Shown here piece by piece: positions 1-5,914 of a stretch of 7,014 nt of DNA. Within the stretch, counting starts at the first letter, position 1, and every line of letters begins with the position of its first letter. A program made the position numbers and the translations under genes. The notes under the pieces were generated by a model. The model was not told where the DNA came from and did not search any database. It saw nothing but the letters and a program-made list of their open reading frames with translations. Origin of the DNA: Treponema sp. (GTDB taxonomy: Bacteria; Spirochaetota; Spirochaetia; Treponematales; Breznakiellaceae); assembly GCA_031277045.1 (NCBI GenBank), contig JAISLX010000132.1, forward strand, positions 1 through 7,014, in the 5' to 3' direction.

Positions 1-2763
1 TGGCTTATCGGCCTGTGGGAGCGCAGCAACGCCAGCCGGATCATCAAGCAGTGGACCGGCAACCCCGAGGCGGCGGCCAGCGCCTACAGCCTCTACGATT
101 ACGACATTGCCGCGGAACTGGGGGGCTGGGGGGCCCTGGCAAATCTACGGGAGCGGTGTTTCCGCCGGGGGATCCGCCTGGGTTCGGACATGGTCCCCAA
201 CCATACGGGCGTCGATTCCCGCTGGGTTATCGAGCATCCGGACCGCTTCCTCCAGCTCCCGTACCCCCCCTTCCCCGGCTACAACTACAACTGCGGGAAC
301 CTTTCGGGCCGGGATGATGTGACCATCCAGATCGAGGAACACTACTTTAACCGCACCGATGCGGCGGTGGTATTTAAGCGCACCGACAACCGCACGGGGG
401 AGGCGCGTTACATCTACCACGGCAATGACGGGACCTCCATGCCCTGGAACGACACCGCCCAGATCGACTTTCTGAACCCCGAGGCCCGGGAGGCGGTGAT
501 CCGCACGATTGTCGGGGTATGCCGGCAGTTTTCGATTGTCCGCTTTGACGCCGCCATGACCCTTGCCAAACGCCATATCCAGCGGCTCTGGTACCCCGAA
601 CCGGGCCGGGGCGGGGACATCGCCAGCCGGGCGGAACACGCCATTTCCAACGACGAATTCAACCGCCGGATCCCCGTGGAGTTCTGGCGGGAGGTGGTGG
701 ACCGCTGCGCCGCGGAGGCCCCCCACACGCTGCTTTTGGCGGAGGCCTTTTGGATGATGGAAGGCTACTTTGTGCGGACCCTGGGGATGCACCGGGTCTA
801 CAACTCCGCCTTCATGAACATGCTGAAAAACGAGGAAAACGGCAAATACCGGGCCACCATCAAAAACACGCTGGAATTTGACCCGGAGATTCTGAAACGC
901 TTTGTGAATTTTATGAACAACCCCGACGAGGATACCGCCGTTGCCCAGTTTGGCAAAGGGGACAAGTACTTTGGCATCTGTACCCTCCTGGTGACCATGC
1001 CGGGGCTCCCCATGTTCGGCCACGGGCAAATCGAGGGTTTTGAGGAAAAGTACGGCATGGAATACCGCCGGGCCTACCGGGACGAGCGGCCCGACGGGTA
1101 CCTGGTGGACCGGCACGAGCGGGAGATCTTCCCCCTGATGAAAAAACGGCACATCTTCTCTGGCAGCGCCGCCTTCCGCCTCTATGACTTTTACAGTTCC
1201 GAAGGCCAGGTAAACGAAAACGTGTTCGCCTATTCCAACCGGAATTGGGACGAACGGGCCCTGGTACTCTACAACAACTCGTATCACGGAACTGCCGGCT
1301 GGATTAGGCAAAGCTCCCCGCCAATTCCCCAGGGGAACGGCCGCCTGCGCCAGGATACGCTGACGGAGGCCCTGTCAATCCACGGGGAAGACCAATATTT
1401 CAGCTTCTTTCACGAACAGCGTTCCGGCCTCTGGTTTATCCGGTCTTCCAAAGAACTCAGTGAAAAGGGGCTGTTTGTGTCCCTCAAAGGATACGAATCC
1501 CAGGTTTTTCTGGACATTCACGAGCGGGAAGACGGCGCGGGGGGCCCCTGGTCCCGGCGCTGGTCCCGGCTGAACCACGAACTGGGGGGCCGGGGGACCC
1601 CGGACCCGGACGCGGCGGCGGCGGACTTGTTTCTTGACGCGATCTACCGCCCCTTTACCGGAATTTTTGCCCCCCAGCGGGTCCGGGCCCTGGAAACCGC
1701 CCTCGAATCCGGGGATTCCGGCGCGCTGGCCTCCCTGCCGCGGGATTTTCTGCAGCCAATCCGTGATTTTATCGAAACCGCCGTTGAGTACCTGGGCGGC
1801 GCGGACGGCGCGTATGAACCCTTTGTCTATCCCGGCCTTGCCGCCTTCCCGGCGGAACCGGCGGGGAAAACAGCCGTCCGGGAGGATGTCGCGGCTTCCG
1901 GTCCGGGGAACACAAACCGGAAGGCTAAACCGGCGGCCCGCGCCCTGGAGCGGTTTTCCGGTTTCCTGGAACAACTTACCGGAATCGGAACAGGCCCGGT
2001 GGCAGAGGCCCTGCGGCCCCTGGACACCGCGATGGAGGACGCCGCGGCGGGGACGCCGGGAACCGCCGGAAACACGGCCTTTTCCGCGACTGAGACCGCC
2101 CCGGTTTTGCGGCGGGGCTTTGCGGCCTATGTCTTGGGTTACGGGGTCCTGACCCTGCTGCGGGAAATCTTTGATCCGGAACTGCCCGGAAAAGGCGCCG
2201 CGGCCCTGGCCCTGCTGAACCACTGGCAATTGGACCGGAAGCTTGGTGAATGTTTCCGGAACCTGGGCTTTGCCGCCGGCGAATCCTGGCGGGTAGTGGA
2301 GCTTATGAAAGCCCTGCTGGGCCGGACCTGCGCGGCGGCAGATACGGAAAGCGAACCAGGCAAGCTGAAAAAGGAAAAACCCGGTAAAACGGCGAAGCCT
2401 AAAGCCGCGAAACCTAAAGCGGCCGTTACAAAGATCCTCACGGGGGCCGGAGCGGGAACCTGGGCGGCGCTAATCGCCGAAAACTGCCAGGCCGGCGACT
2501 TTCAGCGGATCCTGGGGGTAAACAGTTTTAACAACGTTACCTGGTTCAACAAGGAAGCCTTTGAGGAAAGCCTTGTATACTTGTCGTACTTCCTGCTTGC
2601 CGAAGAGGAGGATGCGCTTGGGCCGGTTTTCGCCGCCGCCGCGGGAACAGCCGAAAGGGCCGGCTTTATTGCCGAATTTGACCGGATCATGCTGCGGGCC
2701 GCGAAAAGTTCCGGGTACAGACTGGACGAACTGGTTAAGGCAGTTTCCGGACAAGTCTATTGA
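1..2763 (+). CDS. GH13 alpha-amylase-family protein, 5'-truncated, with long unrecognised C-terminal region
   Basis: The frame is open from the first base to a TGA at 2761-2763 (920 residues visible); the real start lies upstream, so the ATG at 190 is internal. The (beta/alpha)8 motifs of GH13 appear in order. Region I is DMVPNH at residues 63-68. Region II is VRFDAA, with Arg181 and the likely nucleophile Asp183. Region III is LLAEAFW, with the likely acid/base Glu248. Region IV is a variant, NNPDED at 306-311, where Asp309 or Asp311 would be the third carboxylate. A beta-sandwich domain C probably spans about 405-510. Residues from about 515 to 920 are not recognised; they look largely helical and contain a Lys/Ala/Pro linker at 787-808 (KPKAAKPKAA). 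GH13 enzymes hydrolyse or transfer alpha-glucosidic bonds, but the substrate cannot be read from sequence. The missing N-terminus means secretion cannot be judged. The 3' end overlaps convergent pyrF by 29 bp. The family call is secure; the specific activity is not. Confidence 0.9.
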   Translation, partial: WLIGLWERSNASRIIKQWTGNPEAAASAYSLYDYDIAAELGGWGALANLRERCFRRGIRLGSDMVPNHTGVDSRWVIEHPDRFLQLPYPPFPGYNYNCGNLSGRDDVTIQIEEHYFNRTDAAVVFKRTDNRTGEARYIYHGNDGTSMPWNDTAQIDFLNPEAREAVIRTIVGVCRQFSIVRFDAAMTLAKRHIQRLWYPEPGRGGDIASRAEHAISNDEFNRRIPVEFWREVVDRCAAEAPHTLLLAEAFWMMEGYFVRTLGMHRVYNSAFMNMLKNEENGKYRATIKNTLEFDPEILKRFVNFMNNPDEDTAVAQFGKGDKYFGICTLLVTMPGLPMFGHGQIEGFEEKYGMEYRRAYRDERPDGYLVDRHEREIFPLMKKRHIFSGSAAFRLYDFYSSEGQVNENVFAYSNRNWDERALVLYNNSYHGTAGWIRQSSPPIPQGNGRLRQDTLTEALSIHGEDQYFSFFHEQRSGLWFIRSSKELSEKGLFVSLKGYESQVFLDIHEREDGAGGPWSRRWSRLNHELGGRGTPDPDAAAADLFLDAIYRPFTGIFAPQRVRALETALESGDSGALASLPRDFLQPIRDFIETAVEYLGGADGAYEPFVYPGLAAFPAEPAGKTAVREDVAASGPGNTNRKAKPAARALERFSGFLEQLTGIGTGPVAEALRPLDTAMEDAAAGTPGTAGNTAFSATETAPVLRRGFAAYVLGYGVLTLLREIFDPELPGKGAAALALLNHWQLDRKLGECFRNLGFAAGESWRVVELMKALLGRTCAAADTESEPGKLKKEKPGKTAKPKAAKPKAAVTKILTGAGAGTWAALIAENCQAGDFQRILGVNSFNNVTWFNKEAFEESLVYLSYFLLAEEEDALGPVFAAAAGTAERAGFIAEFDRIMLRAAKSSGYRLDELVKAVSGQVY

Positions 2764-3802
2764 GGCCGCCGTTAGATTGCGGCGGCAGGCTGCCGGGGGG
2801 CTGGCAGGCCGACCGGATGGCGTCCCGCATGGCGATGACGGCCCGGCGGGCCGCTTTCGCGGCAAAACGGTTATCCGCCCTGCAGTCCGGTCCCTCGCAG
2901 GTTTCGCCTGCGGCTGTGAGTTCGGCGGTCCAGGCCCGAAGGATAGAGCGGGAGGCGTTTACTACCCCGCCGTTGCCGTCCCGCAGCAGTAACGCGGCGT
3001 CTTCCGCCGCGCCGCCCTGGGCGCCGTAACCGGGGATAAGGAAAAAAAGATTGGCGTAACGGGACCGGATCGCCGCCGCTTCCTCACGTTCGGCGCCGGA
3101 CTTGGGATCCGCGCCCACTACCGCCCCAAAGACGCCGTAACCGTAGCGGCCTGTTCCGGCCTCCGCCAGCGCGGAAAGTTTGTCTCCCACCGCGTTGTAG
3201 AGCCGGAACGGATCGCGGACGGGGATATCTGTGGCGGAACTTTGCGGACCGGCTTTGTCCGTGGGGGGGCCGGCCGCTTTGTCCGTGCCGGGGGCGGTTT
3301 TCAACTCAAGGTACTCAAAGTCCCGCATCCCCTTGTTGCTGGTACGCATCAGCACGAAGGCGCCCTTTCCCAATTCTTCGGCCCGGGAAAACCAAGGCTC
3401 TATGGAGTCCATCCCCATGTAGGGGGAAAGGGTAACAAAGTCCGCCTCAAAATCCCCCTGGAAATGGGCCTGGGCGTAACGCCGGGCCGTATCGGCAATA
3501 TCCCCCCGTTTGATGTCGGCAATTACCAGCGCGCCCCATTCCCGAATGTACCGCAGAGTTTCCGCGTAGGCCCCAAGCCCCGCAAGGCCCATCGCCTCGT
3601 AGCAGGCAATCTGAACTTTGTAGCAGGCCGCCGCGTCGATGGTGGCGTCGATCAGGGCCTTGTTGTAGGCCAGCACGGCGGCGGCGTCCGATGCGGCGTT
3701 CCCGCGCTCCGGGGGCGGCACGTATTCCACGGCGGTATCCAGGCCCACGCACACGGGGCCCCGTTCCGCGACCATCCGGTAAAGTTTGTCGACAGCGTAC
3801 AT
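2735..3802 (-). CDS. pyrF: Orotidine-5'-phosphate decarboxylase, type 2
   Basis: This enzyme converts OMP to UMP, the last step of de novo pyrimidine synthesis, in the cytoplasm. The 355-residue product has GLDTAVEYVPP at 20-30 (first beta strand with the substrate-binding Asp22) and the catalytic motif DIKRGD at 96-101 (Asp96, Lys98 as proton donor, Asp101). It also has FVTLSPYMG at 122-130, the type-2 stretch GYGVFGAVVGAD at 221-232, LIPGYGAQGG at 255-264 and VVNASRSIL at 280-288 near the phosphate-binding end. The frame is open to 3991, but the ATG at 3802 is chosen because AAGGAG lies 6 nt before it and homology begins there; the upstream extension overlaps pyrI antiparallel to nothing conserved. 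Type-2 enzymes are usually about 270-300 residues. The excess is a Pro/Ala/Lys-rich insertion at about 169-195 and a long C-terminal tail after 290, whose last residues overlap the convergent GH13 gene. It is third in the pyrB-pyrI-pyrF operon, 46 bp after pyrI. Confidence 0.93.
   Translation of the reverse strand: MYAVDKLYRMVAERGPVCVGLDTAVEYVPPPERGNAASDAAAVLAYNKALIDATIDAAACYKVQIACYEAMGLAGLGAYAETLRYIREWGALVIADIKRGDIADTARRYAQAHFQGDFEADFVTLSPYMGMDSIEPWFSRAEELGKGAFVLMRTSNKGMRDFEYLELKTAPGTDKAAGPPTDKAGPQSSATDIPVRDPFRLYNAVGDKLSALAEAGTGRYGYGVFGAVVGADPKSGAEREEAAAIRSRYANLFFLIPGYGAQGGAAEDAALLLRDGNGGVVNASRSILRAWTAELTAAGETCEGPDCRADNRFAAKAARRAVIAMRDAIRSACQPPGSLPPQSNGGLNRLVRKLP
2765..2786. repeat. Stem-loop at the convergent GH13/pyrF end
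   Basis: Perfect 7-bp arms GCCGCCG (2765-2771) and CGGCGGC (2780-2786) flank an 8-nt loop. It lies one base after the GH13 stop and inside the last codons of pyrF on the other strand. Neither strand has a T run after it, so it is recorded as a stem-loop, possibly protecting the GH13 mRNA end, and not as an intrinsic terminator. Confidence 0.5.
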
Positions 3803-3808
3803 CCTGTT

Positions 3809-3814
3809 CTCCTT
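3809..3814 (-). promoter_or_regulatory. Ribosome binding site of pyrF
   Basis: The minus strand reads AAGGAG, then AACAGG, then the ATG at 3802. This is a strong Shine-Dalgarno match with 6-nt spacing. It fixes the pyrF start against a frame that stays open for another 63 codons upstream. Confidence 0.85.
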
Positions 3815-3848
3815 ATCGCCCGGTTCGCGGTTTAACAAAAGCCGGTCA

Positions 3849-4283
3849 TTACCGGAAATCCCCCGCGAATCTGATCTCGTCGCAGTATTCGCAGCGGTAA
3901 GTCCGCTGCCGGGGATTCTCCAGATGGAAGATGTGGGGGGCGTAGCTTTCCGTAGAGGTGATGCACCGGGGATTTTTGCAGAGCAGCACATTTTCTACCC
4001 GTTCAGGCAGTTTAAGCTTGATCTTTTCGGTGATAACTTCGTTCTCGATGATATTCACCGTGATATTGGGATCGATAAGACCCAGCACGTCAAAGTTAAT
4101 GCTGATCGTGTTATCGATTTTGATGATGTCCTTTTTTCCCATCTCCTTGGAATTGGCGTTTATCACAAAAGCGACGCCGTAACAGGCTTTGTCCAGCCCC
4201 AGCCAGTTGAAAACCTTAATTCCCAGTCCCGCCTTGATATGATCGATAACGATGCCGTTTTTTATCTGATCGATGTTAAGCAT
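3849..4283 (-). CDS. pyrI: Aspartate carbamoyltransferase regulatory chain
   Basis: PyrI is the non-catalytic subunit that binds nucleotide effectors and bridges PyrB trimers in the ATCase holoenzyme. The 144-residue product is close to the usual ~150. The N-terminal allosteric domain has [13 protein letters not shown] at 7-19, matching the family signature IxxGTVIDHI, and [11 protein letters not shown] at 48-58. The C-terminal zinc domain has LPERVENVL at 92-100 and four Cys ligands, C102-x4-C107 and C131-x2-C134, spaced as in the enterobacterial protein. The start is the ATG at 4283; the frame extends 8 codons further to 4307, but family homology begins at MLNIDQIK. The start lies inside the 3' end of pyrB (8-nt overlap, ATGCTTAA), with a GGGGG stretch a few nt upstream, so translation is probably coupled to pyrB. 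This favours roughly matched production of the two chains (inference). Confidence 0.95.
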   Translation of the reverse strand: MLNIDQIKNGIVIDHIKAGLGIKVFNWLGLDKACYGVAFVINANSKEMGKKDIIKIDNTISINFDVLGLIDPNITVNIIENEVITEKIKLKLPERVENVLLCKNPRCITSTESYAPHIFHLENPRQRTYRCEYCDEIRFAGDFR

Positions 4284-5226
4284 GATGTACCCCCAGTACG
4301 CTGGCAATTAAGGCCATTCGCATATACATGCCGTATTTGGCCTGCTTGAAGTACGCCGCCCTGGGGTCCGCGTCCACCTCGACGGCGATTTCGTTAACGC
4401 GGGGCAGGGGGTGCAGGATAATAAGATCGTCCCGCGCTTTTTCAAGCTTGTCGGGGCTTAAAACGTAGGTATCTTTCAGGCGGATGTAGTCTTCTTCGTT
4501 GAAGAAACGTTCCCGCTGCACCCTGGTCATGTACAGCACATCCAGGATGGGCATAGCTTCCTCGAAACTGCTGATTTCCCGGTAGGCGATGCCCTGCTGT
4601 TCCAGAAGCCGGGTGATGTACTCAGGCGGCCTGAGCTCACCGGGGGAAATAAAAATCATGGTAAGATTCCCATAACGGGCCAGGGCCTTTGCCAGGGAGT
4701 GAACCGTGCGGCCAAACTTTAAGTCTCCGCAGAAACCCACCGTAAGTCCCTGGAGCGTGTTCTGTAAATTCCCCCCTCCTTTCCCCCGAAGCCGTTTGAT
4801 GGTCAAAAGATCCGTCAGGGTCTGGGTTGGGTGGTGGTGGCCGCCGTCCCCGGCGTTGATGACCGGCACATCCGCGCAGCGGGAGGCCAGCAGGGCCGCC
4901 CCCTCCTTGGGATTCCGCATAACGACAATGTCCGCGTAACAGGCCACAGTCCGTACCGTGTCCGCAAGGCTTTCCCCCTTGGCGGCGGAACTGGAACCCG
5001 GTTCCGCGAAGCCCAGGCAGCTCCCCCCCAGGCGCAGCATCGCCGCCTCGAACGAAAGCCGGGTCCGCGTACTGGGTTCAAAGAACAGCGTAGCCAGAAC
5101 CTTTCCCCGGCAGCTTTGCCGGAGAAAGTCCCCGTCTTCCTCGATCTGTTCCGCCAGGCGAAACAGGCCGTCCATCTCCTCAAGGCTGTAGTCCCCCGGT
5201 TCCACCAGGGATCGTCCTTTAAGCAT
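4276..5226 (-). CDS. pyrB: Aspartate carbamoyltransferase catalytic chain
   Basis: PyrB makes N-carbamoyl-L-aspartate from carbamoyl phosphate and aspartate, the committed step of pyrimidine synthesis. The product has 316 residues, against 311 in E. coli. The carbamoyl-phosphate loop is FFEPSTRTR at 48-56, with S52-T53-R54-T55 at the same numbers as E. coli. Other family landmarks are AAKGES at 81-86 (80s-loop Lys83), MRNP with Arg104, [13 protein letters not shown] at 128-140 with His132, [12 protein letters not shown] at 167-178, TRVQ at 234-237, and HPLPRVNEI at 272-280. A short Gly-rich insert (GKGGGN) lies at 148-153. The frame is open to a GTG at 5325, but homology starts at MLKGRSL. 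That ATG overlaps the stop of an upstream leader frame, in the same ATGCTTAA arrangement used at pyrB/pyrI. First gene of the operon; a terminator hairpin lies 48 bp upstream, so attenuation control is likely. Confidence 0.96.
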   Translation of the reverse strand: MLKGRSLVEPGDYSLEEMDGLFRLAEQIEEDGDFLRQSCRGKVLATLFFEPSTRTRLSFEAAMLRLGGSCLGFAEPGSSSAAKGESLADTVRTVACYADIVVMRNPKEGAALLASRCADVPVINAGDGGHHHPTQTLTDLLTIKRLRGKGGGNLQNTLQGLTVGFCGDLKFGRTVHSLAKALARYGNLTMIFISPGELRPPEYITRLLEQQGIAYREISSFEEAMPILDVLYMTRVQRERFFNEEDYIRLKDTYVLSPDKLEKARDDLIILHPLPRVNEIAVEVDADPRAAYFKQAKYGMYMRMALIASVLGVHHA

Positions 5227-5311
5227 TCCTCCCCCCAACACGGCAGGCTGTTGACGCGGACTTGCCCGCGCATAAAAAAAGCCGCCACAGGGCGGCTTTG
5301 CTGCAGCACAT
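5219..5311 (-). CDS. Candidate pyr operon leader peptide (30 codons)
   Basis: An ATG at 5311 opens a 30-codon frame beginning [12 protein letters not shown]. It runs through the attenuator hairpin and T run and stops at TAA 5221-5219, overlapping the pyrB ATG by 8 nt. In the enterobacterial pyrBI operon the leader peptide PyrL likewise spans the attenuator, and its close translation behind a paused polymerase prevents termination at low UTP. Here a U-rich stretch (ATATTTTTTAT, 5311-5321) lies at the start codon. No good Shine-Dalgarno precedes this ATG. The same frame is open further back to ATGs at 5449 and 5512 (97 codons), so the true start is uncertain; a longer version would place the U-rich stretch inside the leader, as in E. 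coli. The peptide sequence itself is not recognised. Position and overlap are observed; function is inferred. Confidence 0.4.
   Translation of the reverse strand: MCCSKAALWRLFLCAGKSASTACRVGGRNA
5228..5232 (-). promoter_or_regulatory. Unusually close purine-rich stretch before pyrB start
   Basis: The minus strand reads TTGGGGGGAGGA directly before the pyrB ATG. The GGAGG core ends only 1 nt from the start codon, which is too close for a normal Shine-Dalgarno interaction; the G-run just upstream would be a weak alternative. The stop codon of an upstream leader frame overlaps this ATG, so reinitiation by ribosomes from the leader may matter more than this site (inference). Confidence 0.4.
5274..5299 (-). 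terminator. Rho-independent terminator/attenuator in the pyrB leader
   Basis: On the minus strand AAAGCCGCC, loop CTGT and GGCGGCTTT form a perfect 9-bp stem. The T's closing the 3' arm continue into a 7-base T run (5280-5274). This is a canonical intrinsic terminator oriented with the pyr operon. It sits upstream of pyrB, not after a gene, so it would act as an attenuator. The plus strand has only three T after the stem and would not terminate well. No competing antiterminator pairing with the GC-rich arms was found nearby, which favours control by a translating ribosome over a protein- or ligand-switched RNA fold (inference). Confidence 0.8.
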
Positions 5312-5378
5312 AAAAAATATTTCACAACAGGCCGGATTCTGAGACCAGTCCTCCGGACCAGCGCTGCCGCGTTTGTGG

Positions 5379-5413
5379 GCGTTTCCCAAAAACCGGCCGG
5401 TTATGTGAAACGC
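5379..5413. repeat. Nested inverted repeat upstream of the pyr operon
   Basis: Outer arms GCGTTTC (5379-5385) and GAAACGC (5407-5413) enclose a perfect 12-bp palindrome AACCGGCCGGTT (5391-5402). The left part reads TTCCCAAAAACCGG, nearly the same as a half-site of the inverted repeat at 5465-5489. This could be an operator, or simply RNA structure in the pyr leader. Confidence 0.6.
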
Positions 5414-5464
5414 GCCCGAACAAACGGCCCAAAGTCCGCTTGTTCCCATAAATCCAAGGCTGTT

Positions 5465-5489
5465 TTCCCAAAAGTTCCGGTTTTGGGAA
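5465..5489. repeat. Perfect inverted repeat TTCCCAAAA-N7-TTTTGGGAA
   Basis: Two perfect 9-bp arms (5465-5473 and 5481-5489) are separated by GTTCCGG. There is no T run beyond the stem, so it is not an obvious terminator. The dyad is the size of a dimeric repressor site and shares its half-site with 5383-5396. It could act on the pyr operon or on the divergent gene; nothing in the sequence decides which. Confidence 0.65.
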
Positions 5490-5649
5490 GGTCTTTCGTT
5501 ATAACTTTTCATATTCCGGTTTTATCCGCGTCCCGCGCAGGACCCGCGGCTGCGAATACCATAGCGGAAACGGCGAAACCACACAAGGGGCCCCATGACC
5601 GGGGAACTGGGCGGCAGCGCCGGGGTAACGCCGAAGCGTCGTTTTGCGC

Positions 5650-5678
5650 TTGACATGACTGCGCTTTTTGGTTAGTGT
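5650..5678 (+). promoter_or_regulatory. Possible sigma-70-type promoter toward the DUF4469 gene
   Basis: A perfect -35 hexamer TTGACA (5650-5655) is followed after 17 bp by TAGTGT (5673-5678), a poor -10 with three matches to TATAAT. The first base of the next gene is 237 bp away, so the leader would be long and would include the C15 run and the heptamers. An alternative -10 is TATATT at 5745-5750, directly before the C run, but it has no good -35. Confidence 0.3.
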
Positions 5679-5751
5679 ATTCACATTCCGGCTGGTATAC
5701 AGCCGCAAGCGAGGCAGAAGGGTGAGTTTCTTGAATATGTTTACTATATTA

Positions 5752-5766
5752 CCCCCCCCCCCCCCC
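5752..5766 (+). repeat. Homopolymer of 15 C
   Basis: Fifteen consecutive C follow TACTATATTA and precede AATTG. The run lies 148 bp before the start codon of the HU-like/DUF4469 gene. If TATATT at 5745-5750 is a -10 element, transcription would start inside the run. Long G/C homopolymers in promoters are known slipped-strand phase-variation tracts, including in treponemes; here the role is inferred. The exact count may also suffer from sequencing error. Confidence 0.85.
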
Positions 5767-5841
5767 AATTGTTAGCTGAATTACTTTTAACTCCCTCCCG
5801 TAACGCTTCGTTATTCATTTCCTGTTATTCAACAAACATTA

Positions 5842-5897
5842 TCTCATTTCTCATTGTTTATTTCTCACCGCTTATTATTCGTTTCTCACCACTCATT
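5842..5897 (+). repeat. Degenerate tandem array of 7-bp units (NCTCATT), eight copies
   Basis: Read in steps of seven from 5842, the sequence gives TCTCATT twice, then GTTTATT, TCTCACC, GCTTATT, ATTCGTT, TCTCACC and ACTCATT. A looser 14-bp periodicity continues upstream, with GTTATTC at 5810-5816 and 5824-5830. The array stops 5 bp before the AGGAGG of the following gene. The same heptamer, in both orientations, recurs after that gene. Confidence 0.7.
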
Positions 5898-5902
5898 AAT
5901 GC

Positions 5903-5908
5903 AGGAGG
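5903..5908 (+). promoter_or_regulatory. Ribosome binding site of the HU-like/DUF4469 gene
   Basis: A perfect AGGAGG is followed by the 6-nt spacer CTTTGT and the ATG at 5915. This fixes the start of the downstream gene. Confidence 0.9.
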
Positions 5909-5914
5909 CTTTGT

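Larger units (their letters stand above)
5227..5914. other. Divergent intergenic region between pyrB and the HU-like/DUF4469 gene
   Basis: This 688-bp stretch has no conserved protein-coding gene. From the pyrB side it holds the pyr leader and attenuator, then palindromic motifs at 5345-5361, 5379-5413 and 5465-5489. A GC-rich segment with no recognised content follows (about 5520-5640), then a possible plus-strand promoter at 5650-5678, a C15 run at 5752-5766 and an AT-rich heptamer array ending at the ribosome binding site of the next gene. No convincing minus-strand promoter for the pyr operon could be picked by eye. Confidence 0.7.

Noticed and set aside
145..1311. Long minus-strand open frame opposite the GH13 gene (388 codons)
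   Set aside because: It is the shadow of a GC-rich real gene with clear GH13 motifs. The translation has low complexity and no family resemblance. The minus-strand frame at 1375-2229 was rejected for the same reason.
2765..2786. Bidirectional Rho-independent terminator between GH13 and pyrF
   Set aside because: The stem is good, but there is no T run on either strand and it lies within pyrF coding sequence.
3803..3991. Upstream extension of pyrF to 3991
   Set aside because: These 63 codons overlap pyrI in another frame and show no homology. A strong AAGGAG before 3802 marks the real start.
5227..5325. PyrB starting at GTG 5325, in frame through the hairpin
   Set aside because: The family N-terminus begins at MLKGRSL, and the extra 33 codons simply translate the attenuator. 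No ribosome binding site precedes the GTG.
5345..5361. PyrR-type anti-antiterminator (GGTCCGGAGGACT on the minus strand)
   Set aside because: Only loosely similar to the conserved PyrR loop. No alternative pairing with the terminator arms was found, and no pyrR is in the window.
5375..5653. Plus-strand open frame of 92 codons in the intergenic region
   Set aside because: It has no ribosome binding site, no recognisable protein features, and runs antisense through the pyr leader.
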